64,000 bases of DNA from Ulva prolifera. Its lineage: Eukaryota; Chlorophyta; Ulvophyceae; Ulvales; Ulvaceae. The translations under genes and the position numbers were made by a program. The stretch is from assembly GCA_023078555.1 (NCBI GenBank), contig CM041201.1, positions 4,595,713 to 4,659,712 on the forward strand. The letters are read 5' to 3'. Position 1 is the stretch's first letter. The number at the start of each line of letters is the position of its first letter. The notes below the pieces were generated by a model. That model saw nothing but the letters and a program-made list of their open reading frames with translations. It did no database searches and was not told where the DNA came from. Below, one piece after another: positions 25,142 to 36,629 of this stretch.

Positions 25142-26210
25142 GGCTGTGGATGTGTTACAAGGACAAAGCAAGCAAGGCAGGTAGCACCGCGAGCAGCAAC
25201 CAGGGGTACCGCACACCATGCAACAAGCCACACGCAGCACACACCAACACACCCACGCACCACTAGCACCCGCGCCGGCCACAGCCACACAGCCACACAG
25301 CCACAAACACTCACAAGCATCACACCCAAGACCCACACGCACATGTACACCCACACGCCCACCCCCACCCGCACCCCGCCCACCAGCCAGGCGCAAGAGC
25401 CCTGAAAGAAAGCACATGCGGCCAAGGCCGCCGAGCAAAGAAACAGCGAAACCCCCCAGGGAGGCCCCCGCCTCCCTCACCACAACCCACTCCGCCCAGC
25501 CCCTGCACACCATCCCGCCTACCCGCAAACCCATGCCCGCAACCCCCCACAGTCCAGCCCAGCCTGCCCACACCACCCGGCCGCGCCCTAATGGCAGGCC
25601 ACACGCAGACGCACGGGGAGGACAGCGGCGAAGCGCGGCACGCCAGGGCCGCCACTACGATGAGGCGGACGAGGCCGCGAGCGCATGCAGCGACGACCGC
25701 CCATCAGGCAACCCGGGCGGGCGCGCAGCGCCGCTCAGGCCAGGTGGCCTGTGAATGTGTTACAAAGGAAAAAGCCGGAGGGGCCGGTAGCACCGCCAGG
25801 ACCAAAAGGGAGAGCACGAACAACGCAATGCGCACGCAGCAGGAGAGCAACAGCCAACGCTAAGGCACAACAAGCACCCACACACCCCCACGCTCCCACA
25901 CACTACCACACGAACCACACGCCGAAACCCGACCCACGCACCCACGCAGCCGCACGCGGCCCAGACCCAAACCCAAACACATACCCAAGCACCCACAAAC
26001 CCACACGCCAACACGCTACACGACCCCGCCGCCCGCGCGGCCGCGGCAGCCCCATGCAGCGGCCCGGCCGGCGCCGGCCCCACACGGAAGCCGCCGGGGG
26101 CCCCCAGGACCCCCGCCCCCAATGCCCCGATCAGGCCAGCCCCGGGCGCCGGGACAACACACACGGGGGCGGCCTGTGAATGTGTGTTCTGATCACGGCT
26201 GTGGATGTGT
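25142..26210 (-). mobile_element. Nested pair of short retroelement-like insertions with target-site duplications
   Basis: An outer insertion (25156-26196) is bounded by exact 14-bp direct repeats GGCTGTGGATGTGT at 25142-25155 and 26197-26210. Inside it, a second insertion (25761-26170, 410 bp) is bounded by exact 15-bp repeats GGCCTGTGAATGTGT at 25746-25760 and 26171-26185. Both begin on the plus strand with TACAARGRMAAAGC and then GGTAGCACCGC, so the sense strand is minus and the shared end is the 3' end. The body is C/A-rich on the plus strand. The right flank also carries a 26-bp imperfect tandem duplication, which complicates the outer boundary. No coding sequence for a reverse transcriptase is visible; a non-autonomous or truncated element is inferred. 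Confidence 0.65.
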
Positions 26211-26724
26211 GTCATGATCACGTGTATACACATATGCCTACGATCTCGCAGACACATGCAGATGCTTTGTAATGCGGACGAGGAGAAGTTGCCTGGCATA
26301 CACCCGCAAAGCCCGTGTGGTCATCCCATTTTCGGCCCCGATGCCTTGTTGCGCATGCGTGGCAGGACCCTGGCCACGCGTCTTCCGTTGATCTGGTCCG
26401 AGAAGTATCATCGGTGCGCATGGAATCGCTTCAAGGGCTTCCAATGCTGCTTTCCCTTCGGCGGACTGCACATATACTTCTGCTTGCACTGGGCCGGGCT
26501 TGGGCCGGGGACTCGAATCCATGCGCTGCAAGTCGGAGTTTGCAGCTTCACGGCAGTTGCGCATGACCTATGGCGAAGTATGAACACCGATGATTGCTCG
26601 TGCGCGGGCCGTCGTGCAGACGTGGCTCACGTTCGCAGTCACCATAAGTGTTACAGTCATGCCCTACAGCAGAAGCTGTGAATAAGGTTTTGAAATATTG
26701 TTTCTGAGCTTGTGCGATGCAAAT
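26211..26724. other. Intergenic region upstream of the sirtuin gene
   Basis: About 500 bp, presumably sirtuin promoter and 5' UTR. A plus-strand frame here has no family resemblance. Confidence 0.4.
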
Positions 26725-28673
26725 ATGCGCAGATTGATAGGTGTCGTTACGCAGTCCATACGCAGTTCCGGCTTGAGTCCAGGTGCCTCGCGGGGCTGGA
26801 GGTCGAGTGTGACGTGGACAAAAAAGCCGCGTCCGCTTCTTTTGCCTGTTGCCATTGGTGCCGGCGATCGTTTGCTTGGATTGCATAGAGGAGATGCGGG
26901 GCGATGCTTTTCGGCTCTGGCCAAGGCCATCGTCACAGACAGCGACTCATATGCACCGATCACCCCGCCCGTGTCACAGGAAGACCTCGAGAAGCTGGTA
27001 AATTTTCTTGCTGAGCACGAAAATGTGCTGGTAATCGCTGGTGCTGGTTGCTCCACCGAGTCCGGGGTCCCAGACTACAGGGGACCCAGAGGTGCCTATA
27101 CCACAGATAATTATAAGCCTATGACTCACCAGAAAGTAAGGTCCATCCGTGTGTGCTTGAGATGCTTGCTAACGCTGTCAAGTCAGCGTGCGCTGTTGAC
27201 TGAATTGGTTTGCAGTTTATGGCAAACGATACAAATCGCAGCCGTTACTGGGCAAGAAGCTTTGCCGGATGGATGGATTACGCGCAGAAAAAGGCAAACG
27301 GAGCGCATATCGGCCTGCATCGCCTTCGCAGCCGAAACTGGGTGTCAAACATCATCACACAGAATGTTGACAGGTGGCGCCCACAGGCACACATTGCTTT
27401 GCTGTGCAACTCTGCCATGACCCAGACCAACACTTGACGTGACCATGAGTTCAACTCCCCACAAATTGCAATGAACGTTGGATCTGTGTCATAACCAGCC
27501 ATTGTATCCCAGATGTGCATATGGTGTACAGCAGCTTGCACAGCAAGCGGGCAACTTGCTACTGGTTATGCATATCCTCGCCTCATAGTGAAGTCACACA
27601 CGCCATGCTGAATCTTCTTGCATGAAGGCTATCCAATGCTCTCAATGAGATGCTTCGTGCAGGCTACAGCATTCGTGCGGCACGCCCGACGTCCTGGAGA
27701 TCCATGGAACAAACCACGAGTGCGCTCAACACTGCCACAGCCCTTGTCAGAGCATTCAATCCACTCTGACGCTCTAGTGAATACCTGCGTTTCCTGTGAC
27801 ACCTTGTCAGCCTGGGCATATCGTTCCCTTGCAGGACTCGATGCACAACATGCCAGTGGGCAACCTCAAGGATGCATGTCCAGCAGATGCTGAATGAGCT
27901 CAATCCTGGGCTAGAAGAACAGCTCAGGGCTGCCGCTCAGTCAGACATCACCCAGGTGTGCTCTGTGCCCTACAGCCCCCCCGCTAGCATGCCTGTCGCC
28001 AGTTGGCCTCTGCCAAAGGGGCTGATGCTGACCCTTGTGCAGCCCCAGATTGCCTGTGCACCTCTGATCATGGCCTCAAATTTGTGTTGCGAGAGGCGCC
28101 ATCAGCCTGCTGCTGTAGCTCCCGTCCCAGCATGACCCATGCTGACATGGACGCAAAGCGGTGCAGACACTCCACGGAGCTGCACCTGACCCAGAGCAGG
28201 TGACGAGCAGGCTCCGGCCTGATGGAGATGTGGACCTGGGCGGATCGAGCCAGGGCTTCCGGTTCCCCCCGTGCCCCCAGTGCGGGGGCATTCTCAAGCC
28301 GGACGTCGTGTACTTTGGGGCGAGCGTGCCGAAGCACAAGGTGCTCCTAGCCGAGCTCATGGCGAAGGAGTGTGACGCGCTGCTGCTGCTCGGGACGTCC
28401 TGCTCGACTCTTTCATGCTTCAGACTCGTGCAGGCTGTGCATGAGCGGGGCGCTGCTGTGGCAGCGGTGAATGTCGGGCCCACGAGGGCCGACCCGCTGC
28501 TATCGTTCACTGTCGAGGCGCGGGTGGGCGAGGTGCTCATGCGGCTTGCCACACACGACGCTCTGCTCCTGGAGCGCCCGGCGAAGCAACTGGCCAAGCG
28601 ATCTGCTGGGGCCAGGGCTGGCACAGGCCGAACTCGAGCAGCGGGCGGTGATCAGGCCTTAAATGCTCTGTGA
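26725..28673 (+). CDS. NAD-dependent sirtuin, SIRT4/class II type, probably organellar
   Basis: Five exons join in perfect phase: 26725-27135, 27216-27373, 27663-27719, 27835-27955 and 28167-28673. The Arg-rich, acid-poor leader (MRRLIGVVTQSIRSSGL) suggests import into mitochondria or plastid. The Rossmann NAD-binding motif is VLVIAGAGCSTESGVPDYRG. RYWARSFAGW and NWVSNIITQNVDR follow, both typical of SIRT4. EIHG in exon 3 carries the catalytic His. Zinc ligands are CTTC (exon 4) and CPQCGG (exon 5); then come LKPDVVYFG and VNVGPTRAD. Sirtuins of this class act as deacylases or lipoamidases, or as ADP-ribosyltransferases. The usual LHxxAG after NVD is replaced by LQHSCGT. Predicted length about 417 aa including leader, with a non-conserved Ala/Arg-rich tail. 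Confidence 0.88.
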
Positions 28674-29822
28674 TTAGATCGGTCAGCATGGCAGAAGCAC
28701 CCGCGGCGGTGCGTGCGGCTTGCGCTGCGAGAGATCGCGGCACAGGGGCATGTGCAGACATGGTGTCTTTCACAGGCATGGTTCCAGCAGTCGCATGGCA
28801 GCTGCAGCGTCGGCCGGTAGTGATAGTTTTCGTAGAAAAGGTTCTGCTGCATGTACTGACTCATGCATCTGTTGAGTTGAGACCCCGCAGATCAGCATTC
28901 AAGGCTGGGAACGCGTGCAATGGGCCCTCACAGTAGGCTGTACTGTACTGGAACAAACCAGTAGGCTGTATAGCGTTCAGTCTTTCAAAACACACATACC
29001 GGGCCATTGTATGGCAGAGCAACCAAACATACCAAACATATAGCTTCCAGGAGTCCCAATAGGCCCGTGTGCCTGCTCAACGACAGATGAGGCAAGCCGG
29101 CTGTTGCATGCTCTTGTTTCCCAGATGTTAGAGATTTATGGTGCATCACGTAGACATAGCGACAAATGCTGCAGCGATTCCGTCCACAATGGGCCAGCGC
29201 TTATGCCACCTGTTCGTGTGGCATGCGCAGGTCTCAAAATGCACCCAAGCTTTGCGCACGATTTAGCACGATTTACTCTACGTGATCTTGCAGGTTGTTC
29301 ATTGATTCCGACGGGGCGTTTTCATGTGTTACGTGCAAGCCCAGGCATTGTAGCAGCGATGGTGTTGCACGGAGCCAGGGCGACAATCGAGGTGCACGCC
29401 CGGATTTTGACCCGGGAATGGTGTCATCTTCGTGGTGCAAGGATGTGTAAGCGACTGAGGTGTCGTACCAGCGTCCTGCAGGCGTCCTGCAAGGAGCTGC
29501 AGTGCCAGGTCTGAACTCCTGCTCCACTCGATGTGCACACTAGTGCGTTTTCGCGCTGCTTCGGTACAAAGCGCACGCTCGCTTGTAGACATCTCTCGTG
29601 CAAATAAGGATCTCTGGGCGCAAACTGACATGATCATGGCTTTGATCATTCTAAAGTGCAGTTCCGTGTTGTCGATGACCCTCTTTACAGTTTGCTGAAC
29701 GTTTTCCAGATGTGCATAGCAGCTCTTGTTCCTATACTGACTTGAATCGTCAGTGAAGCTGCGCAGGACGCCGGTCTGCAACAATCTCTCTGATAGATTT
29801 GCGAAAGTTTGTGCGTGGCGAG
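28674..29822. other. Intergenic region, no gene seen
   Basis: 1.15 kb between the sirtuin stop and the M16 protease start. A minus-strand open frame (29865-29329) overlaps the protease 5' end and has no motif. A T-arm-like sequence near 29410 on the minus strand lacks a matching acceptor stem. A short repeat (CAGTAGGCTGTA, twice) lies near 28932-28972. Confidence 0.4.
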
Positions 29823-31653
29823 ATGAATCAAAACGCAGAGAATGCTGGGTCGAAGCCCAGCACAACAGTGCTAGAGACGCCCAAGGTCGATGACTGGCAC
29901 TACCGCATATTAGATCTTCATAATGGACTCCAAGCTCTGCTTATTTCTGACCCATCTGCTGATATGGCTGCAGCGGCAATGGACGTGCGTTTCGTACTTG
30001 GCTCCCAGTAACTTATGACAACATCGTAACCATCATGCTCGGGCAGTGTACCAAAGGAGCTTCCGTGATCTCATGATATGAAACGCACATCACTCATGAT
30101 CACACAAGCTCACATTTTCACCGCAGGTGCAAGTGGGTAGCATGCAAGACCCAGACGAGCTACAAGGTCTAGCACACTTCACCGAGCACATGCTCTTCTA
30201 TGCCTCCAAGAAGTACCCCAAAGAGGACGAATATAGCAAATTTGTGTCTGATCACGGCGGTCACACCAACGCGTGGACCAGTGCAGAGAACACCAACTTT
30301 CAGTTCACAGTCAACTGGGATGCCCTAGAAAGCACACTTGACAGATTCGCACAGGTATGCTGCTGCCTGCAGCCCTCTGATACACCCATTCTCAAGACAC
30401 AACGTCCACTTTTCGTGTTTTGCATCAACTCTCTCCATTCCTCCACTCGGCATGAAAGCCAGTACACAAGCCAGCCTGTGCTGCAGTTCTTCATCTCGCC
30501 ACTCATCAGCCCCGACGGCATCACTCGAGAGCGTCAGGCGGTTGACTCGGAGCACTCGAAGAATCTACAGAGTGATGTGTGGCGCCGCCAGCAGCTGTGG
30601 CACACTGCCGCCGACCCCGCACACCCATACTCCCGCTTCTTCACAGGCAACATGGACACCCTCGGCACCACGCCGGAGAGTAAGGGCATCGACGTGCACG
30701 CCAAGCTCCTCGAGTTCTACGCGTCCGAGTACTCCGCGAACCGCATGAAGCTGTGCGTGCTTGGCCGGCACAGCGTGGACGAGCTTGAGACCATGGCCCG
30801 CCGCATGTTCAGCGACGTCCCAAACAAAGGTGCGCCCGGGGGCCGCAGCCGCCCGCACCCGCAGCCTGCCCTGCTGCCGTCCTGTCAGCGTCATCCGATG
30901 CGCCGCTGCTCCAGCGGCCTGCGAGGCAGGCCCCCTGCCGGGTCACCCACAGGCACCCTCCGCTCCACTGTGTCCTCCGCCCCATGCTGCAAGCAGCACC
31001 CCACCCGTGTGTGCTGCGGTCGGCCTGCCCCTGGCGCTACCTGCACACCCCACCTGCTACCGAAACTGCGTCAACTGGCACAGCATGGCACCATGCTTGC
31101 CATGGCCATGCCCGCTGTGGCGCCGCGGGCCGGCATGCTGCCACCTGTGCGGGACCAGATGGTCGCGTCAGTGCTAGGGAGATAGCTGACACCACAGCGC
31201 CCGGCAAGCCCCTCCACAGCCTCTGGCCTACAAGCCACGCGGTGTCCTTGAATACCCCGCTGTGCCTGCAGAGCTGCCCCCGCGCACGCCGTTCCCGGCC
31301 GAGCCGTACCCCCCCTCGCGCCGCGGCAAGCTCATCACAACGGTGCCCGTGACGGAGGGCCACGCGCTACGCGTGCAGTGGCCGCTGCCGTCGCTGCTGC
31401 CGCACTGGCGCGAGGCCCCGGAGGGCTTCCTCGGCCACCTGCTCGGCCACGAGGGCGAGGGCTCCCTCTTTGCGAGCCTCAAGGAGCAGGGCTGGCTGCG
31501 TAGCCTCAGTGCTGGCGGCATGCAGGTCATACGCGGCTGCGGCTCCTTCACCGTCTCCATGACTCTCACCGACGACGGTGCGAGCCACCCCGCACTGCGC
31601 GCACCCCATGCTTTGCGTGCCCCTGGATCTGCCTGGATCTGCGCTGCACGCAG

Positions 31654-31690
<37 letters not shown>

Positions 31691-34600
31691 TGCTGCATTG
31701 CTTGTACTGCAGTGCTTGCTGTGAGGTGTGTGGTCACAGGACTGTTGCAGCTGCTGCGGACTCAGACATGTCAGGGAGTACTGCTGGTTCGTCTTGCGCA
31801 CGTGTCGACAGCGCTCTGGGTCTGTGCTGGTTCCCCTGGTGCCATGCCACTCCTGCCGCTCGCCGCTGCAGCCCTCCCACCCCTCAGCTCCGGACAATGG
31901 GAGGATGTTGCGGCTGAACGGCCCCGTACAGCTGCGCGCTGCAGGCAACAGCCACGTCAAGGACATCCTGCAGCGCCTGTTCCAGTACATCGAGCTGCTG
32001 CGCGGCCCCGCGGGCGTGTCGGAGGCGCTGTACGCAGACAACGCCGCCCTCTGCCGCCTGCGCTTCGACTTCCGCGACCACCCCAGCGCCTTCAACTACA
32101 CCTCCTCGCTCGCCAACCTCATGCACGACTACCCCGCCGAGTCGCTGCTGCTCGTGCAGCACCACGTGCCGCTGCGCTTTGACGAGGCGGTGACGCGCAG
32201 CATGCTCGCTGCGCTGACGCCCGCCGACTGCAGCGTCATGTGGGCGTCGCACGAGCACTCCAGCGACGGGATGGACACGGAGCCCTGGTGCGCTCTGCAT
32301 GCTGTGCGCGTGATGCGTGCTGTGCATGCTGCGGCTTGTTCTAGCCTTACGGAATTCAGACAAGTGCGATGCGAGGCAGTGCGCGTGCTCCGTCGGCTCG
32401 GCGCACCTGCCGGGCTTGTGTGCATATCATGAGGAAGCACGCGGGTGCGAACGCCCAGGCTGCTGGCGCAAGCAGCCTGTTGCTCGCTTGCCAGCTGCGG
32501 GGGTACCTGACATGGCAGAGCGCGACGGTGGCCCTCAGAAATGGTGTGTGTTTTGGTGCGTGATAAGCGTGGCAGGACGCCGCGCATCACAGCGCGTGGG
32601 GCGCACTGCATACCTGTGGCTGGCCAATGCATCACGCTGAACAGCCAGCCGCTGCGTCCCTCCGATGCAGAGCCAGACCTCTGCAGGCACGGCCACGGCG
32701 CTGTCAGAACCCGGCCGCCGCTGCAGGTACAACCAGCCGTACAGCATCAAGCCGCTGCCGCAGGAGTGGCTGGCGTGCTGCAGCGACGCCGGCGCCGACG
32801 CGACTCTCGCGCTGCCCGCCATCAACCCCTTCACCCCCCAGTCCCTCGACATGCTGCCAGCCGAGGAGGCGGCCGAGTCGTATCCGAAGCTCATCGTGAA
32901 GGACGCGCAGCTCACGCTGTAGTACGCCCCGCGCACCTGCCTGCCACCTGCCTGGCACCATGAGCGGGAAGTTCGCTGCCATTCAATACTGGGGCCATGC
33001 AATCGAATGCAGGGGGAAAATGTGTCCAGAATCACAATCAATGACAACGCAAGCTACCATAATCCTCAAGCTGCATGACAGCCCGTCATAGTTCTGCTTC
33101 CTGCCGGGTTCCACCCTCAGCGCCGTTGTGCCCCTGCAGCCACAAGGCGATCGTCGAGTTTGGCGCCCCGAAGACCGTGCTGCGCGCGCGCGTCGTGCTG
33201 CCTGCCGCGGCCGGCACCTGCCGTGCCACGATGGCCACGGCGCTGTACTCCGCGCTCGTCGCCGACGCACTCAACACTGTTGCGTACGATGCCGAGCTCG
33301 CGGGGCTCTCCTGGGGCGTGGACGCGGCCTACCAGTCCCTCGTGCCGGGCCTCGACGTGCGCGTGTCGGGGTACAGCGACAAGCTGCCGCAGCTGCTGGA
33401 GGAGGTGCTCGGCCGCGTCGGCGGCCTCGCCGTGCGGCCGGAGCGCTTCGCGGTCGTGAAGGAGCGCTACGTGCTTGCGCTGCGCAACTGGCGCGCCAAG
33501 CAGCCTTACATGTGGGCGAGCCGGCTGCTAGAGCAGGCGATCGTGAACGGTGCGCCGCCTGGGGCCCTCCACCTGCAGACTGCAGCAGGGTGCAGCACTG
33601 TCGGTGCATGTGCGCCTGATGCGATGTCTCCAGCAGCGACCTGCAGTACCCGCTGGCCATGTTGGCGCGTGTCCCCCAGCTGCACTGGCTCGCTGCATCC
33701 GGCTCGTCCATGCATTCAGTCCCAGCGATTCAGCAGTCGTCGCGAAAACCACGCGCAGCAAGCTGGGTGCACGGGTACCAGATGTTTGTCCGGGTGTCTG
33801 GGCCACAGTTCTCACCCCGATGTGATCGAGAGACGCCCGCCGCTGAGCACTACGGTTGATCGCCTCACGGCAGCAGCGCGCATGCAGGCACGGCGTCAAT
33901 CTCCGAGAACCTCGCAGCCGTGGAGTCCCTCACCGCAGACTCCCTACAGCGCTTCGCCGACGACACGCTGTTCAGCAGCGGCCGCGTCGAGGCGCTCGTG
34001 CTCGGCAACGCCACCGCCGCCGACGCCACCGCGCTCGGCGACGCGCTGCGCGGCCTCCTCGTCTCCCGCGGCACACGCCCCCTCGGCCTCTCCGACATCG
34101 GCGCGCACCGCCTCGTCTGCCTCCCCCCCGGCCGCCCTGTCGCCGTATGCATGCGCGGCCCGAATGACGCGGACGACAACTCGGCGCACCTCTCGGTGTT
34201 CCAGATGGGCGCGCAGGACTCGCTGCGCACAAACGCGATCGCCGACATCACGGAGCACCTGCTGCACCGCGACGCATTCCACGCGCTGCGCACGGTGCAG
34301 CAGATCGGGTACATCGTGACGACGTACGTGTCGCTGCGCTCCGAGGTGCCCCACATCGCGCTGCTGCTGCAGAGCACGACCGTCGGCGCGGAGGAGATCG
34401 GCGGCCGGGTCGACACGTTCATGCGCGAGTGGCGCCGCCGCCTCGAGGTGCGCACGCCCCCGCCCGGCGCGCCACTCGGAACAAGTGCCTGCCTGTGTGG
34501 ATCTGCAATGCATGAAGAGGCTGTACGACCTGCTGTTTGTCGGTCCGGGGCGCCTCAGCCGGAAGATCGCGGCTTTACCGAGGGTCGAGCGCATATGTAT

Positions 34601-35136
34601 CGGTCTCATGACGGTATGGTTGTTGTTGAAATAGCCCCGGCAGCGCGATGCATGGTGTGCAGGAAGAGATGACGGACGAGGACTTCGCGAAGAGCGTCGA
34701 GGAGCTCGCGAAGAACCAGCTGCAGAAGCCGAAGAAGCTGAGCACGCTGGCGGGGCGCTGGCTGCCGGAGGTGCTGCTGGCGCGTGGCTGCTGGGACCGC
34801 GTGGAGCGCGAGGTCGCCGAGCTGCGGCAGCTGCGCCGCGCCGACATCGTCGCCTTCGTGGACTCTGCCCTCATGCCGGACAGCAACAGCTGCCGCCGGC
34901 TGTGCGTGCATGTCAAGGGCGCCGCGGAGCGCGCCGCCGCCGCAGGCAGAGCGGCGGAGGGTGGGGAGGCTGCAGAGGGCAAGGGGGACGCAGCCGGGGG
35001 CTCGCACGAGGCTGTGGACGCGCCGGCGGGCGCCGGGGCGGCGGCGGGCGGGGAGGAGATTGTGGTGCAGGCGGAGGACCTGGCCGCGTTCCGCATGTCG
35101 CAGCAGCTGTGGCCTGCGGCGCGGCAGTCATGGTGA
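29823..35136 (+). CDS. Insulin-degrading-enzyme-like zinc metalloprotease (peptidase M16A)
   Basis: Nine exons join in phase to give 1006 aa, close to the family's usual 1000 or so: 29823-29984, 30127-30354, 30487-30829, 31272-31577, 31945-32287, 32727-32921, 33140-33549, 33888-34447 and 34663-35136. The inverted zinc motif HFTEH lies in exon 2 (GLAHFTEHMLFYASKKYPKE), with the third ligand Glu in RERQAVDSEH (exon 3). GHEGEGSLFASLKEQGW in exon 4 is the conserved LxGHEGxGSL block. YDAELAGLSWGVD (exon 7) and LRTVQQIGYIV (exon 8) mark the C-terminal half, and KPKKLSTLAGRW is in exon 9. M16A enzymes form a two-bowl chamber that degrades short peptides, including transit peptides in plants. No transit peptide or PTS1 is obvious, so cytosol is likely. 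The C-terminus has an extra Ala/Gly-rich insert of about 60 residues. Confidence 0.93.
31654..31690 (+). repeat. 37-bp poly-C homopolymer in an intron
   Basis: An uninterrupted run of 37 C lies in intron 4 of the M16 protease gene, just after a direct duplication of CCTGGATCTG. Such tracts can form i-motif/G-quadruplex structures and are prone to length error in sequencing. Confidence 0.95.
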
Positions 35137-35257
35137 TGCACTGGTGCCGCTGTGAGGGGCCTGGGACTAAGGAGCTGAGCCTGCGTTGCCAGGCCGCAGT
35201 GTCCACCCAACGCCACGCAGGCGGTGCAGCCTGAAGGACGGCTTCACCCTCAGAATG
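35137..35257. other. Short convergent spacer after the M16 protease
   Basis: 121 bp between the M16 stop and the end of a candidate minus-strand gene. It can only be 3' UTR for both. Confidence 0.4.
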
Positions 35258-36030
35258 TTATGCAGCGGCCATGACGCGGGCTGTGATCACTCGAATCCAC
35301 AACGCTTCATGGTCCCACTGTGGCCACTGGCGGCGGACAGCCTGTGCCCGGGTGCTGGCCGTGTCGCGACCACTGGCGATGGCGGCCTCCACCATAGCAT
35401 ATGATCGTGTGCATCCAGGCATAGGATGGGGAGGTGGGGGGGCGGTGTGCAGGTGCTGCTTGTGGTCACCACACCAACTGGCGGCCGGAGTGAATCCTAC
35501 TTGTTCGTGTCTGCATCACTGTGTGCATTTCCAGATGCGACCAGGTGGGCGTGTGCTCATGCTGGACAGCCATGGGGAGGCTGGCAGGGCCGGAGGTGTC
35601 GCTGCCCCAAGTGTGTGTCGCGACTGTAACGATTCCTGAAGGTGCCGGCCACCGCTCTCTCACTGGCAGTATGATCTGTAGAGAGCGGAAGCTGTCTCAC
35701 GTCTGTATGCCGCTCGCGCTGTCGTGTCTCGTCAACTCCCACCCCCCAGGAATCACGAAGGAATCGCCGTGCATGCGGACAGCTATGTCTGGGGTCGGGA
35801 TGGCGTAGGGCACTACCACGATGTCATCGCCGTCCAGCATGTACACGGACACATCCCAATGAGTTCTGAGAATCGGGAAAGCAGCGCTTCACGTTTTTGG
35901 CCCTTGGGTGAGATGGCGTGCCCCCCTGCGATGCACCATCTGAGCATCATCCAGACTATTCTATCCCCAACATATGACATTGTGACCGCCGGACGTCCGT
36001 CGAATGGCAGGGAACAAGTAAGCTGATGAC
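35258..36030 (-). CDS. Candidate minus-strand gene of unknown function, model broken
   Basis: Coding-quality sequence without a recognised family. The last exon (35455-35258) ends ARVMAAA-stop after PQWDHEALWIRVITAR. A middle exon (35675-35520) reads IILPVRERWPAPSGIVTVA and later GSDTSGPASLPMAVQHEHTP. An upstream exon from acceptor TTCTCAG at 35865 reads DVSVYMLDGDDIVVVPYAIP and MHGDSFVIPGGWE. Between the last two the frame is the same but for one TGA, so a short intron, a stop or recoding would all fit. Further upstream (36025-35880), SLPFDGRPAVTMSYVGDRI is in a different frame with no good intron between. The pieces may be a real gene with small introns or a decaying one. Function unknown. 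Confidence 0.35.
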
Positions 36031-36332
36031 CCACCGGCGCGAGCTGGGGGGGGTTTGAGCAACCCAATCGGCTGACATTGATTTATTTGAGCAACCCAAT
36101 CGGCTGATATTAATTCTGGCCATGGAATGTCAAAGGGCGTGTGAGCATCAGTGAAGCATGTCCATGTGCAAGCAACCCCATGCATATGCGGCAGCCCCGG
36201 CCCATCCCGCAGAAGGGGCCGGCACGCGAGTGTCGCAGCTCCTCCCCTCCGCTGTCCGACCAGCCGGCACCCAAGAAAATAATGCATGCAATGGCGAGAG
36301 CTCTACACGTGGCTGTGGCAAGATGCTTGCCG
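36031..36332. other. Non-coding stretch with a short tandem duplication
   Basis: A 26-bp unit, GAGCAACCCAATCGGCTGA followed by YATTRATT, occurs twice in tandem at about 36057-36115. No other gene signal in this stretch. Confidence 0.5.
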
Positions 36333-36406
36333 CACGCTCCTGTGTGTTACAAGGACAAAGCAAGCAAGGCAGGTAGCACCGCGAGCAACAACCACGCTCC
36401 TGTGTG
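36333..36406 (-). mobile_element. 46-bp insertion flanked by 14-bp target-site duplication
   Basis: Exact 14-bp direct repeats CACGCTCCTGTGTG at 36333-36346 and 36393-36406 flank a 46-bp insert (36347-36392). The insert starts TTACAAGGACAAAGCAAGCA and continues into GGTAGCACCGCGAG. It is nearly identical to the start of the 25156 element over about 45 bp. The simplest reading is an extremely 5'-truncated insertion of the same family, with its 3' end at 36347 on the minus strand. Confidence 0.75.
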
Positions 36407-36420
36407 CAAACCTGGCCCAC

Positions 36421-36448
36421 ATGCATGCATGCATGCATGCATGCATGC
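36421..36448 (+). repeat. (ATGC)7 microsatellite
   Basis: Seven perfect copies of the self-complementary tetranucleotide ATGC, able to form a hairpin, 14 bp downstream of the 46-bp insertion. Confidence 0.9.
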
Positions 36449-36629
36449 AGCCAGTCTCGGCGCGCCACAGAACCGCGAGATCGCTCTGTGCGTGCGTGCA
36501 CACAAGCATGGAGCCGGACACGCGCGCAGGGCTGCGGCGCCATGTCCCCATGGACATGCATTGATATTATCTGATTAATCAGGACGCGATATCGGTATCT
36601 GGATCTCGAGAGCTGACCTCGATCATGGT

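Noticed and set aside
25007-25576. 189-codon Gly/Val/Trp-rich minus-strand ORF
   Set aside because: It lies in the G/T-rich sense strand of the repeat element and has low-complexity composition.
26500-26520. B-box-like GACTCGAATCC
   Set aside because: No A box or tRNA fold nearby on either strand.
29374-29440. tRNA-like T arm on the minus strand (CCCGGGTCAAAATCCGGG)
   Set aside because: No acceptor stem, D arm or anticodon arm can be paired at the right distance.
29329-29865. 178-codon minus-strand ORF overlapping the M16 protease start
   Set aside because: It overlaps a well-supported exon on the other strand and has no recognisable domain or splice support.
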